Assembly (NCBI RefSeq): GCF_900094565.1 | Contig: NZ_FMAF01000017.1 | Span: forward strand, 1 to 64,000 | From: Martinezella lusitana | GTDB taxonomy: Bacteria; Pseudomonadota; Alphaproteobacteria; Rhizobiales; Rhizobiaceae | Length of the DNA stretch: 64,000 nt | Reading direction: 5' to 3' | Shown here: positions 17,456 through 26,833 of the stretch, piece after piece | How positions within the stretch are numbered: the stretch's first letter is position 1 | Layout of the letters: each line of letters opens with the position of its first letter | The notes under the pieces: generated by a model | Databases searched by the model: none | Told to the model about the DNA's origin: nothing | What the model saw: only the letters and a program-made list of their open reading frames with translations | Made by a program: the position numbers and the translations under genes

Positions 17456-18559
17456 ATGAGCAGTATTACGCCTTTAAGGGCCGCCAAGGGCGGTGCTGTC
17501 TCGATCCTCAGTGTTCTGAAGGATTTCGGCAATTTCCGCGCCGTCGACGACGTGTCCATAGAGATCCGTCCGAACGAGTTCTTCACCCTTCTGGGGCCTT
17601 CCGGCTGCGGCAAGACCACACTGCTTCGAATGCTCGCTGGCTTTGAAGCGCCGAGCGACGACAAGATCCTGCTGGACGGCACAGACATTTCGATGCTGCC
17701 GCCGAACAAACGCCCGATCAACACGGTGTTCCAGAACTACGCGCTCTTCCCGCACATGACGGTCGCCGAAAACATCGGTTTTGGCCTCAAAATGCTCGGC
17801 AAGAGTGCCGCCGAAATATCGTCGTCAGTCGAGGAAATGCTTCGTCTGGTCCGGTTGGAGAATGCCGGCAATCGCTCCGTCACTCAGCTTTCCGGCGGCC
17901 AACAGCAGCGCATTGCGCTGGCCCGCGCGCTCGCCCCGAAACCGAAGCTTTTGCTTCTCGACGAGCCGCTTTCGGCCCTTGACCTGAAGCTTCGCAAATC
18001 CATGCAGATCGAGTTGAAGCGCCTGCAGCAGGAAACCGAGATAACCTTCATCTTCGTTACCCACGACCAAGAGGAAGCCCTGACCATGTCTGATCGCATC
18101 GCAGTCCTGAATGGCGGCAAGGTCCTGCAGATCGGCTCGGCGCCTGATATCTACGAACATCCCGCCGACCGCTTTGTCGCCGGCTTCATCGGGGAGACGA
18201 ACTTCCTCGAGGGCGACCTGATGTCGAGCGCCGACGGCGTCGGCACGGTGGCGCTGCGTTGCGGTCCAGTCGTCGAGGCGTTGACCGCCAAGTCGGTAGC
18301 CAGTTCGGGGGCCGTCACCATCGTCGTGCGCCCTGAGCATCTGGAACTGGTCGCGCCCGGCTCGCCGCAGGCGGTGGACGCGACCGTCGAACAAATCGTC
18401 TATTTCGGCACGGACACGCATGTCCACGCCCGCCTGAGCGACGGTACGGCGCTGACCATTCGGCAGCAGAACCGCCCTGGCCCGAAAGAAGGCATTGCCG
18501 TCGGCCGGACGATCGGGGTAACCATTCCGCCCCGCGTCGCCCAGATCCTGAAGGACTGA
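17456..18559 (+). CDS. ABC transporter ATPase, spermidine/putrescine (PotA) type
   Basis: The 367-residue ATPase carries Walker A GPSGCGKTT (~residues 46-54), signature LSGGQQQR (~142), Walker B LLLLDEPLSALD and a C-terminal TOBE-like regulatory domain (from ~residue 280). This is the PotA/FbpC subfamily that powers import of polyamines and similar solutes. It heads a four-gene operon (ATPase, two permeases, binding protein) with gaps of a few bases. Confidence 0.88.
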   Translation: MSSITPLRAAKGGAVSILSVLKDFGNFRAVDDVSIEIRPNEFFTLLGPSGCGKTTLLRMLAGFEAPSDDKILLDGTDISMLPPNKRPINTVFQNYALFPHMTVAENIGFGLKMLGKSAAEISSSVEEMLRLVRLENAGNRSVTQLSGGQQQRIALARALAPKPKLLLLDEPLSALDLKLRKSMQIELKRLQQETEITFIFVTHDQEEALTMSDRIAVLNGGKVLQIGSAPDIYEHPADRFVAGFIGETNFLEGDLMSSADGVGTVALRCGPVVEALTAKSVASSGAVTIVVRPEHLELVAPGSPQAVDATVEQIVYFGTDTHVHARLSDGTALTIRQQNRPGPKEGIAVGRTIGVTIPPRVAQILKD

Positions 18560-18563
18560 GGCC

Positions 18564-19469
18564 ATGTCGGAGATCGCCACCGCTCAGGACGAACAGGACG
18601 CCAGGCGTCATCTGCTGCTCTCGTCACCGGCCATCGTCATCATGATCCTTCTGGGCTTCATCCCCCTGATGATCGTGGTCGCATACTCCTTCATGGCGCC
18701 TGGCGACTACGGCGGCGTCGTGCCAAAATTCTCTTTCGAGGCCTACGTCTCTCTGATTTTCCAGCGCGACATGTTCGATGACACCCTTACGTTCTCGTCG
18801 TCCTATCTAGAGATCTACATTCGCACCGCCGTCTTTGGCGTGGCGACGACGATCTTCTGCGTGCTGATCGGCTTCCCAACCGCCTATTTCATGGCGACGC
18901 GCCCAGCGAAACAGCGCAATCTCTGGGTTTTACTGCTGACGATCCCCTTCTGGTCGAACCTCTTGGTGCGCACGATCGCGGTCATGTTCATTATCCGCGA
19001 CGAGGGGCTCATCAATACGGTGCTGATGCATCTCGGCCTCATCGATCGCCCGATCACGCTGCTCTACACGAACTTCGCCATCCTGCTCGGCCTGGTCTAC
19101 AGCTTCCTGCCCTTCATGGTGCTGCCGATTTATGCCTCGCTGGAAAAGTTCGATTTTCGCCTCGTCGAGGCGGGCTTCGATCTCTATGCGAGCCGTTTCA
19201 AGGTGCTGACACAGATCATCATACCGCTGGCCAAGCCCGGCATCGTTACCGGCAGCATCCTCGTCTTCGTGCCCGCCTTCGGGGCCTATGTCACGCCGCT
19301 TCTGCTCGGTGGCGGCAGCCACCTGATGATCGGCGACCTGATCGCGCTCCAATTCGGCTCGTCGCGCAACTGGCCGCTGGGCTCGGCCTTCTCGATCGTG
19401 CTCATGGTCTTCGTTTTGCTTGCGCTTCTCTTTCAGATCCGTCGCTCGGGACAGGTGAAACATGGCTAG
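18564..19469 (+). CDS. ABC permease, PotB type
   Basis: A 301-residue inner-membrane permease with roughly six hydrophobic segments and the EAA loop DLYASRFKVLTQIIIPLAKPG, as in PotB. It starts 4 bases after the ATPase stop and overlaps the next permease by 8 bp, so it is translated as part of the operon. Role: one half of the translocation channel for a polyamine-like solute. Confidence 0.88.
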   Translation: MSEIATAQDEQDARRHLLLSSPAIVIMILLGFIPLMIVVAYSFMAPGDYGGVVPKFSFEAYVSLIFQRDMFDDTLTFSSSYLEIYIRTAVFGVATTIFCVLIGFPTAYFMATRPAKQRNLWVLLLTIPFWSNLLVRTIAVMFIIRDEGLINTVLMHLGLIDRPITLLYTNFAILLGLVYSFLPFMVLPIYASLEKFDFRLVEAGFDLYASRFKVLTQIIIPLAKPGIVTGSILVFVPAFGAYVTPLLLGGGSHLMIGDLIALQFGSSRNWPLGSAFSIVLMVFVLLALLFQIRRSGQVKHG

Positions 19470-20292
19470 CTTCGCGTCCACAGGAAAGATCGACATCAAG
19501 CGCCAAACGGGGTTCGGCTTCATCGCTGTCACCTGCCTGGTCAGCCTTTATCTGCCGATCCTCGTTGTCCTCATCTTCTCATTCAACAATGCCATGAGCA
19601 TCGGCGCGTCCTGGCAGGGCTTCTCCATGCGCTGGTACGTGGCGCTGATGCGGAACGAGGGGTTCTTCAACTCAGCCATCCTGTCGGTGGCGATCGCCAT
19701 TGCGGCAACGATCATGTCGACGATCATTGGCACGATGGCGGCGCTGGCTACCACGCGGGTCAAGCGCTGGCGGGGGCAGTCTGCTACCATTCTGGCAATC
19801 ACCTCGCCGCTGATCGTCCCAGAAATCGTCAGCGCCGTGTCGCTGCTCGCCTTCTTCTCCTTCATCGCGCAGACCTTCGGCATCAGCTATGGCATTCTGA
19901 AGATCGTTCTGGCGCACACGTCCTTCTGCATCCCCTTCGTATACCTGCCGATTAAGGCGCGGCTCGAGGGCATGGACGTGACGCTGGAAAATGCGGCGGC
20001 TGATCTCTACGCTGATCGCTGGAAAACGTTTCGTTATGTCACGCTGCCGCTGCTGTTGCCGGGCATTTCTTCTGGCGCAGCGCTCGCCTTCATCGTCTCC
20101 TTCGACGATTTCACGATCACGCAGCTGATTGCCGGTCCCGGTGAGACAACGCTGCCACTCTTTATCTGGTCTCGCATCCGCAACATCGTGACGCCCGAAC
20201 TCAACGCCATGTGCACGGCGCTGCTCGTCGTCTCCATCGCTTTCATTGTTCTCTCTTTCCTCCTGACAAAGATGAAGCAGAACCAAAACTAA
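19462..20292 (+). CDS. ABC permease, PotC type
   Basis: A 276-residue permease, second half of the channel, with EAA loop DLYADRWKTFRYVTLPLLLPG and hydrophobic segments throughout. The coding start lies inside the 3' end of the preceding permease gene. The binding protein follows after 26 bp. Confidence 0.88.
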   Translation: MASFASTGKIDIKRQTGFGFIAVTCLVSLYLPILVVLIFSFNNAMSIGASWQGFSMRWYVALMRNEGFFNSAILSVAIAIAATIMSTIIGTMAALATTRVKRWRGQSATILAITSPLIVPEIVSAVSLLAFFSFIAQTFGISYGILKIVLAHTSFCIPFVYLPIKARLEGMDVTLENAAADLYADRWKTFRYVTLPLLLPGISSGAALAFIVSFDDFTITQLIAGPGETTLPLFIWSRIRNIVTPELNAMCTALLVVSIAFIVLSFLLTKMKQNQN

Positions 20293-20318
20293 AAACCAAC
20301 CAGAAGGGTACAACAGAA

Positions 20319-21341
20319 ATGAAGAAATTGTCATCTCTTGCCATCGCGGGTCTTCTGCTCACAACCAGCACGTCTTTCGCCGCCGGCGAACTTCACATCT
20401 ATAACTTCGGCAACTACACCAGCGCCGACCTGATCAAGAAGTTCGAGAAGCAGTTTGACGTAAAGGTTACGCTCGACACCTATGACACCAACGAATCGAT
20501 GATGGCGAAGGTCAAGGCTGGCGGCTCCGGCTACGACATCGTCATACCGTCCGACTACGCCGTCGACATCATGAAGAAGGAAGGACTTCTTGAGGCTACC
20601 GAGCCCGACAAGATGGAAAACTTCAAGAACATTAAGCCGGAAATTGTGAACCTCTATTACGACGAAGGCCGCCACTACACCGTTCCGTGGCAGATCGGCG
20701 TCACTAGCCTGCAAGCCGACACTGCTGTTTACAAGGGCGATCTCGACACCTGGGGCGTTCTCTTCAATCCGCCGGCTGAGCTGAAAGGCCGTATCAACGT
20801 CCTCGACGACATGATAAGCGTCATCCACGCGGCTGAGCACTACAAGGGCTTCAAGCTTTGCACCTCCGACAAGTCTGAGCTAAAGCAGATCAACGAACTT
20901 CTGCTCGCCGCCAAGCCTTCCTGGCGCACGTTCAGCTACGATGCCCCGACGCTGTTGCAGTCCAAGGATGTCGATGCCTCGATGATCTGGGACGGTGCCG
21001 CCTATCGTGCCCGCGCAAGCCGGCCGACGCTGCAATTCGGCTTCCCCAAGGAAGGTGTCGAGGGCTTCGTCGACAACGTTGCCGTGCTGAAGGGCGCAAC
21101 GAACCTGGAAAACGCCAAGCTCTTCCAGAATTTCGTCATGGACCCGGAAAACGCCGCGATGATTTCCAACTTCGCGACCTATAGTAACGGCATCGTCGGC
21201 TCAGAGAAGTTCCTCGATAAGGATCTGGGCAACGCGCTGGAACTCCAGCGCCCGGCAAATTTCAAGGTCTCTTTCTCGCCGCCCTGCAGCCCCGAAGTCA
21301 TCGAGCTCTACAACAAGATCTGGACCAACCTGCGCAAGTAG
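20319..21341 (+). CDS. Periplasmic binding protein, PotD/PotF type
   Basis: The 340-residue protein has a signal peptide (KKLSSLAIAGLLLTTSTSFA) and then ELHIYNFGNYTSADLIKKFE, the family N-terminus of polyamine-binding proteins, followed by YDIVIPSDYAVDIMKKEG. It delivers a polyamine-like ligand to the adjacent permeases. AGAAGGG precedes ATG 20319; the longer open frame upstream overlaps the permease and is not used. Ligand identity is inferred from family only. Confidence 0.87.
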   Translation: MKKLSSLAIAGLLLTTSTSFAAGELHIYNFGNYTSADLIKKFEKQFDVKVTLDTYDTNESMMAKVKAGGSGYDIVIPSDYAVDIMKKEGLLEATEPDKMENFKNIKPEIVNLYYDEGRHYTVPWQIGVTSLQADTAVYKGDLDTWGVLFNPPAELKGRINVLDDMISVIHAAEHYKGFKLCTSDKSELKQINELLLAAKPSWRTFSYDAPTLLQSKDVDASMIWDGAAYRARASRPTLQFGFPKEGVEGFVDNVAVLKGATNLENAKLFQNFVMDPENAAMISNFATYSNGIVGSEKFLDKDLGNALELQRPANFKVSFSPPCSPEVIELYNKIWTNLRK

Positions 21342-21436
21342 CGCTGGGTCTGGAGCCATTCCGCCATCAAAGGACATCAGCGCGCCGGCCAGACCGGCGC
21401 GCTACATAACAAATTTACCTAAAAGGGAAGAACGCT

Positions 21437-23107
21437 ATGGGTCAGTCTGCGAACATCGTCATCAGGAACGGCAAGGTCATCACCATGGACGATGCCGCGC
21501 CGCGCGCTCAAGCCGTCGCCATTATCGGCAACCGGATCGTCAAGGTCGGCTCGGATGCCGAAGCCATGGAGCTTGCAGGCCCAGTCACGCACGTGATCGA
21601 TGCGGGCGGCGGGACGATCGTGCCCGGTTTCAACGAATCTCACATGCATATTTTTGGCGGCTCCCTCAGCCTCATCCAACTGCCGCTGATGGGCGTTCGC
21701 GGCGAAGCGGCGCTCACAAACGCCATTGCGGCCTATGCTGCGCAAAACCCGGACCTGCCGCTTCTCGTCGGCAACGGCGCCGACTATCTCATCTTCGGCG
21801 ATACGCCATCCGATCGCCGCAAGCTCGATGCGATCATGCCCGACCGGCCGCTGCTGCTCATCTCCCCCGACTATCATACGGCCTGGGCCAACACCGCTGC
21901 ACTCAAGGCCGCCGGTATTCTCGAAGGTGCGAAACTGAGCATCGGCAATGAGATCGTCATGGGAGCGGACGGCCTTGCCGCCGGCGAACTGCGCGAGAGC
22001 GAAGCCATGGGACCCGTGCTGGAGCTCGGATCGACCGGCGGGCGCGAACGCTTCGGCATCGCCACCGGCGGCAACCCGGATTTGGTCACCGACGCTCAAC
22101 GCGCCAGCGATATTGCCCTCCTCAAGAAGGGGCTCGCCTATTGCGCCTCGCTCGGCATCACCTCGTTTCAGAACATGGATGGCAACCTCTACCAGCTTGA
22201 GCTTCTCGACGAGATCGAGAAGACGGACGGCCTGCCGGTCCGTGTTCGCATGCCATACCACATGAAGAATTTCATGCCGCTCAGCGTCATCGAGGAAAAG
22301 GCCGTCGTCTGGCGCGAGCGCTACAATACGGACCGTTTGCGCTGTGACTTCGTCAAGATGTTCGCTGACGGCGTGATAGAGTCCGGAACGGCCGTCATGG
22401 TCGGCGGCTACGGCGACCGCCCCGACGAAAACGGCGATCTGCTGTTCCCGGTCGAACAGTTCAATGCGGTCGCCGTCGAGGCCGATCGCCTTGGCTTCCA
22501 GATGGCTGTTCACGCCATCGGCAGCGGCGCAGTCCGTGAGGTGCTGGACGGCTATGAGCATGCGCGCACGCTCAATGGTGCACGCGACAACCGCCACCGC
22601 ATCGAACATATCGAGACCATCGAGCCGGATGACGTGCCGCGTCTGTCGGCGCTCGGTGTCGTCGGCTCGATGCAGCCGACCCATCCGCCGGGAACGGGCG
22701 ACCTGCCGCTGCAGCCTTATCTCGGTCGTATCGGCGAAAAGCGCTGGCCGCTCGCCTTCGCATGGCGAACCATAAAGGATTCCGGCGTCACCCTCGTCCT
22801 TGGCACCGACTGGCCGGTCACGCCCATCGACCCGCTCGCCTGCATCCAAGGCGCGCTGATGCGCAGGCCATGGCGCGACGACCTGAAGGATCAGCGGCTT
22901 TCGCTGACGGAGCTACTGGAGGGCTATACAAAGAACTGCGCCTGGGTGGAGTTCATGGAGGACCGAAAAGGTGTGCTGAAGCCCGGCTATCTCGCCGACG
23001 TCGTCGTGCTGTCCGGTGATATCGAGGCGACCGCCCCAGAGGAGGTCTCCCGCCTCAAGGCCGCTTTGACGATCTGTGACGGTCGGGTCACGCACACCTC
23101 TCTCTGA
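21437..23107 (+). CDS. Metal-dependent amidohydrolase (YtcJ-like)
   Basis: A 556-residue member of the amidohydrolase 3 group. The metal-binding pair is in FNESHMHIFGG (~residue 70), with further His in AVHAIGSGAVRE and HRIEHIET and the late Asp in LVLGTDWPVTP. These enzymes hydrolyse amide or ester bonds. The gene follows the polyamine-type importer by about 95 bp in the same direction, so the imported compound may be an amide or N-acyl amine that is cleaved here; that is inference. Confidence 0.85.
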   Translation: MGQSANIVIRNGKVITMDDAAPRAQAVAIIGNRIVKVGSDAEAMELAGPVTHVIDAGGGTIVPGFNESHMHIFGGSLSLIQLPLMGVRGEAALTNAIAAYAAQNPDLPLLVGNGADYLIFGDTPSDRRKLDAIMPDRPLLLISPDYHTAWANTAALKAAGILEGAKLSIGNEIVMGADGLAAGELRESEAMGPVLELGSTGGRERFGIATGGNPDLVTDAQRASDIALLKKGLAYCASLGITSFQNMDGNLYQLELLDEIEKTDGLPVRVRMPYHMKNFMPLSVIEEKAVVWRERYNTDRLRCDFVKMFADGVIESGTAVMVGGYGDRPDENGDLLFPVEQFNAVAVEADRLGFQMAVHAIGSGAVREVLDGYEHARTLNGARDNRHRIEHIETIEPDDVPRLSALGVVGSMQPTHPPGTGDLPLQPYLGRIGEKRWPLAFAWRTIKDSGVTLVLGTDWPVTPIDPLACIQGALMRRPWRDDLKDQRLSLTELLEGYTKNCAWVEFMEDRKGVLKPGYLADVVVLSGDIEATAPEEVSRLKAALTICDGRVTHTSL

Positions 23108-23119
23108 AGCGCGTCAGAG

Positions 23120-23225
23120 CTACCGCTCCGCGCGAGCGCGCAGCATAGCGTTCAGTTTGGAGAATGCGTTTTCGATGAGATTGAAGTCGGGACTATAGGG
23201 CGGCAGGAAACCGCCTAGGTGTTCC
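23120..23225 (-). pseudogene. IS630-family transposase fragment
   Basis: On the minus strand the sequence reads GGFLPPYSPDFNLIENAFSKL and NAMLRARAER before a stop, the conserved C-terminal DDE block of IS630 transposases. No upstream part of the gene is present, so only a scar remains after the amidohydrolase. Confidence 0.75.
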
Positions 23226-23531
23226 AAAATTCGCATTACCACTGACAAGCTATCCAAGCGATCTGAAATCGCATGTCTATTTCACATCGCTCCCAAAATC
23301 GGCTGAGGTTTGCCGTTTGATTCTCATCAAGACCATGGGGTTGAAAGCAGCTCTAACCAGACCACCGCTTGGCCTTCTCGCCGGTCGGCACACGCTCATA
23401 AGTAAACTCCGAAACAGACGAATATAAGTTCCGGATCGGACGAGGTTGAAATCCGAACTGGACGCGTGTAGCTTCCGAGCCGAACGCGCCGGCTATCCTA
23501 GAATTTTGTAGCGCTCAGGAGGAAGAACAAA
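23226..23531. other. Intergenic region without a gene
   Basis: No credible gene is seen between the IS630 scar and the ATPase. A strong AGGAGG ribosome site for the next gene sits at its right end. Confidence 0.4.
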
Positions 23532-24782
23532 TTGAAAGCGGAAAGCCCCTTTGACCTGCTTTATCCGAGAGGCGTGGCCGAGAGAATTAGGATTGCCTTG
23601 GAAGATACGCCAGTTGTACTCGTGAACGGACCACGTCAATGTGGCAAGACGACGTTGGCTCGAACCTTGCTTCAGACAGATCGTCCGTATTTTACGCTAG
23701 ATGACGAAACGACCTTACTGTCAGCAAAGGCCGACCCAGTCGGCTTCATTCGTCAGATTGATACCGGCATCTTAGACGAAGTGCAGCGCGCGCCGGAGCT
23801 GCTACGTGCCATAAAACAATCCGTCGACAACGATCGGCGACCTGGCCGATTTTTGTTAACGGGCTCAGCAAACATTCTCGCACTTCCGACGATTTCCGAC
23901 AGTTTGGCTGGGCGGATGGAGGTCGTCACCTTGTTGCCTCTAGCTCAATCCGAAATTCGACGTAACCGGTCGAACTTCCTTGATTCTGCCTTTGCTGGAG
24001 AGGCTATAGTTCCCCACAGCCCAATAGTCGGGAACGCCTTGATTGAGCAGGTGCTTATTGGCGGATATCCTGAGATGGTGGGCCGGGGCGATCCCCGCCG
24101 CCGATCCGCATGGGCTAGGGAGTACATCCGCGCCATCGTTGAACGAGATGTGCGCGACATTGCCGACGTCGAACGCCTGGACCAGATGCCGCAGCTTCTT
24201 CGGGCACTTGCGCATCATTCAGGACAGTTGCTCAATTTCACCCAATTGGCCGGCCAAGTCGGTATCGATGACAAGACCGCTCGCCGTTATATCGGGCTAT
24301 TTGAACAGTTGTTTCTAGTTCGTCGCATAGAGCCCTGGTTTCGAAATCCGTTGAAGCGCCTTGTTAAGACTCCAAAGCTCCTGTTTCTCGACAGCGGCCT
24401 TTTGGCTGCGCTTATCGGACTGACAATGGATCGAATTTCACGGGACCGTTCACTATTCGGCTCATTGCTGGAGACGTTTGTCGCCGACGAAATCCTCCGG
24501 CTTGCGACCTGGAGCGACATCCAATCAACCTACCATCACTATCGGGATAAGGATCAGGACGAAGTCGATATCGTTCTCGAAGATGAAGCTGGCAATATGG
24601 TGGGACTTGAAGTCAAGGCTGCGGCAACGGTGACCGCCTCAGATTTCAAAGGCTTACGCAAACTAGCCGTAGCCACAGGCCGTGCCTTCAAGGCGGGCTG
24701 GGTTCTGTACGACGGCGACAAGATTCTGCCGTTTGGTGACAATCTTGCGGCGATACCGCTATCTTGTCTCTGGGGCCACTGA
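23532..24782 (+). CDS. AAA ATPase with DUF4143 domain
   Basis: The 416-residue protein has an N-terminal AAA_14 ATPase with Walker A VLVNGPRQCGKTTLAR (~residues 29-44), a Walker B-like TGILDEVQRAP (~80) and sensor LLTGSANILA, then a C-terminal DUF4143 half with a PD-(D/E)XK-like block (DEVDIVL...GLEVKAA, ~350-365). The family is common in bacteria and its function is not settled. It starts at TTG with an AGGAGG site 6 bases upstream, which decides the start. No partner toxin gene is adjacent. Confidence 0.85.
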   Translation: MKAESPFDLLYPRGVAERIRIALEDTPVVLVNGPRQCGKTTLARTLLQTDRPYFTLDDETTLLSAKADPVGFIRQIDTGILDEVQRAPELLRAIKQSVDNDRRPGRFLLTGSANILALPTISDSLAGRMEVVTLLPLAQSEIRRNRSNFLDSAFAGEAIVPHSPIVGNALIEQVLIGGYPEMVGRGDPRRRSAWAREYIRAIVERDVRDIADVERLDQMPQLLRALAHHSGQLLNFTQLAGQVGIDDKTARRYIGLFEQLFLVRRIEPWFRNPLKRLVKTPKLLFLDSGLLAALIGLTMDRISRDRSLFGSLLETFVADEILRLATWSDIQSTYHHYRDKDQDEVDIVLEDEAGNMVGLEVKAAATVTASDFKGLRKLAVATGRAFKAGWVLYDGDKILPFGDNLAAIPLSCLWGH

Positions 24783-25017
24783 GACAAGCAGCGGGAATTA
24801 AGGTTCGGATCCCATCAAGACCTCCGTGTACTACCTCAGATCGAGTACCAAGATTCATCCACATATAGTATGCAAAAGTCGCAAGCGTCGCCTTTGATTC
24901 ACCATCCGAATTCGTGCTGTTACAGCATGGACTGGCACGCGAATAACCGCTATTTCCTCGGCCTGTGGCGATGTTGAGTATCGCTGAATCATCCCGTGAT
25001 ACCCGAGGCGTCTTCCG

Positions 25018-25716
25018 GTGAAAAAAGTCCAACGCAGTTTCGTCGTCGAATATAAATCCGGTCGGCAGAAACCCGACCCGAAGTCGAACTCGATCTGGGG
25101 CAAGATCGATCTAAAGTCCGTTGCCCGCGATGTCGAGGACGACGCGGTGTCATTTTTGCCGGGTGGGCCAACAGATGGTAGTTCCGCCAGCGGAGTGTCT
25201 GTATCGAAAGCTGAGCCAGCGGAACCATTGTTGACACCGCCGACTGGGCATCACACAACACCAACAGTGACCGAGGAGACGATCATGGCCGACGAAATCG
25301 ATACGATGACCACGACTGATGCGTCGGCCGTTGCGGAAACGCCAATCGCGACGAAAAAGCAGCGCCAACCGCGCGCAAAAAAGGTGAGTCCTCAAGTCGC
25401 CTCGGTCGATGATGCGGTGGAACCAGCCGGTACTTCTGCGGGCACGCCCGAGAAACAGAAGCGTGGACGCAAGGCCAAGTCGATCGAAGGTGCCGGAACC
25501 GCAAAGCAGGCACCTGTGAAACGCGCTCCCAAGGCCGTACCGGTGGCTCTCGCAGCACCGACGGCACCTGCGTTGCCGACAGCTACCGCAGAAGCGAGTG
25601 ACGAGATGGCCGATCTGCTGCAGTTGGAAGAAGAGAACCAGAGGCTGCGCAAGCTGTTGGCCGAAAAGCTCCGTGCTGAAAACGCCGATCTGCGCAAGCG
25701 CCTCGAGCTCGATTAA
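25018..25716 (+). CDS. SyrB-like regulatory protein
   Basis: From a GTG start the frame gives 232 residues: an N-terminal KKVQRSFVVEYKSGRQKPDP segment, a low-complexity Ala/Lys/Pro middle, and the C-terminus DLLQLEEENQRLRKLLAEKL followed by RAENADLRKRL, a short coiled coil typical of SyrB proteins. A second start at ATG 25285, after GAGGAG, would give a 143-residue protein of normal SyrB size, so there may be two products or the upstream part may be an appended conserved segment. SyrB is a known symbiosis-related regulator in Ensifer; the role here is not known. Confidence 0.65.
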   Translation: MKKVQRSFVVEYKSGRQKPDPKSNSIWGKIDLKSVARDVEDDAVSFLPGGPTDGSSASGVSVSKAEPAEPLLTPPTGHHTTPTVTEETIMADEIDTMTTTDASAVAETPIATKKQRQPRAKKVSPQVASVDDAVEPAGTSAGTPEKQKRGRKAKSIEGAGTAKQAPVKRAPKAVPVALAAPTAPALPTATAEASDEMADLLQLEEENQRLRKLLAEKLRAENADLRKRLELD

Positions 25717-25845
25717 GAAGCAACCGGCGGCCCATCGCCGGCCGCATTTGCATGCAACGAGCCAAATAGTCCGGTGGGCGGTCACGGCCGCCGCCAAACC
25801 ATCAACTCGCAGCCTGCATGCGGGATTAACCGCGAGGTCGAATTA

Positions 25846-26394
25846 ATGGCGTCTCCCTGGAAATTCCTTGCCAGACTTGTGTCGCCGCGGCGCCAGCCAA
25901 ATCAGGACAACAGCGCGATCGAAGGCGTCAAGCCAAACGTTTTGGCGATAGCGGGTCCGACCGAAACCACAGTCGAGGAGAGCCGGCATAGCGCCGATCA
26001 CCTGGCAAGAGAACAACTACGGCCGATCGATCGATCTGATGCGGTTGCCATCGCGCCTGAACCATCCGATGAAACCCGCAACGATTCTGCAGGCGTGTTG
26101 GAAAACGATAGCGCCAAGCTGGAGCCAGCTTCTGGCACAGTTTTGCCGGATGTCGGCGTGATCGTTGAGGAGGTCGAAGGCACCGCCGAAGCCACGCGCC
26201 GCGAGCGGAGAACTCATGCCACAAAGGTTGAAGCGGCCGCGGTCGTGTTACAGGTCTCTCCAGTCGCTGCCTCTGTTTCCGACGAAATGGTCAGCCTGGA
26301 TGAAGAGATCGCCATGCTCCGGACCCAGTTGGCGGGCAAGCTCCGACTGCAAAACGCTCAGTTGAACAGGATGCTGGCACGTTTCGAGCGCTGA
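25846..26394 (+). CDS. Hypothetical protein with SyrB-like C-terminus
   Basis: A 182-residue acidic, low-complexity protein starting MASPWKFLARLVSPRRQ. The last 40 residues (DEMVSLDEEIAMLRTQLAGK then LRLQNAQLNRML) match the spacing of the C-terminal coiled coil of the SyrB-like protein upstream, suggesting descent from a common module. There is no catalytic motif. Start chosen at ATG 25846; an upstream start at 25774 adds residues with no visible conservation. Confidence 0.55.
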   Translation: MASPWKFLARLVSPRRQPNQDNSAIEGVKPNVLAIAGPTETTVEESRHSADHLAREQLRPIDRSDAVAIAPEPSDETRNDSAGVLENDSAKLEPASGTVLPDVGVIVEEVEGTAEATRRERRTHATKVEAAAVVLQVSPVAASVSDEMVSLDEEIAMLRTQLAGKLRLQNAQLNRMLARFER

Positions 26395-26403
26395 TCTCTT
26401 GCA

Positions 26404-26544
26404 ATGTCGATGTCTGCGGAGAATGCCAAGCGGAAATCAACAGACAGGTTCAAATGGATTGCTGCGGCCTATCTCTTTAGTCATATCTCCTCGTCGGACG
26501 GGACAACCGCGTTTATGGACTGGGTAACCTCTGATGAAAAATAG
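26404..26544 (+). CDS. Small ORF (46 aa), possible leader gene
   Basis: A 46-codon frame (MSMSAENAKRKSTDRFKW...) ends inside the start of the next gene (ATGAAAAATAG overlap), a common sign of translational coupling. No family is recognised, and the ribosome site is weak, so it may not be expressed. Confidence 0.3.
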   Translation: MSMSAENAKRKSTDRFKWIAAAYLFSHISSSDGTTAFMDWVTSDEK

Positions 26545-26833
26545 GTCGTTTTGGGTATGGATCTCTACACTCGCCGTACCCGTTGTTTCGCTGATCGCAG
26601 TTCAGATCGATACGAATTCTGGAGCATCTATCGGCGGTGGTGGCTACGATCTTGGTCCGTTCCTATATTCCTGGCTGCTGATCATAGTCACAGGCGGTTG
26701 GTCGCTTTGCACTTTTTCGGCGGCGTTAATTCATCGCGACCGAGCAGCTTCGATGCGGGCCGTCGGCCTGACTGTTATTGGGTTTGTCACATTCGTCACT
26801 GTCCTGCTTCTCTACCGACAGAACCTTTCCTAG
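26534..26833 (+). CDS. Small membrane protein, unknown function
   Basis: The 99-residue product has three hydrophobic segments (about residues 7-23, 43-64 and 76-92) separated by short polar loops with Arg on one side. No domain is recognised. It lies in the same direction as the SyrB-like pair. Confidence 0.5.
   Translation: MKNRSFWVWISTLAVPVVSLIAVQIDTNSGASIGGGGYDLGPFLYSWLLIIVTGGWSLCTFSAALIHRDRAASMRAVGLTVIGFVTFVTVLLLYRQNLS

Noticed and set aside
21419..22849. Long antisense frame (476 codons) opposite the amidohydrolase
   Set aside because: High-GC codon bias of the plus-strand gene keeps the opposite frame open; the sense product has clear metal-binding motifs.
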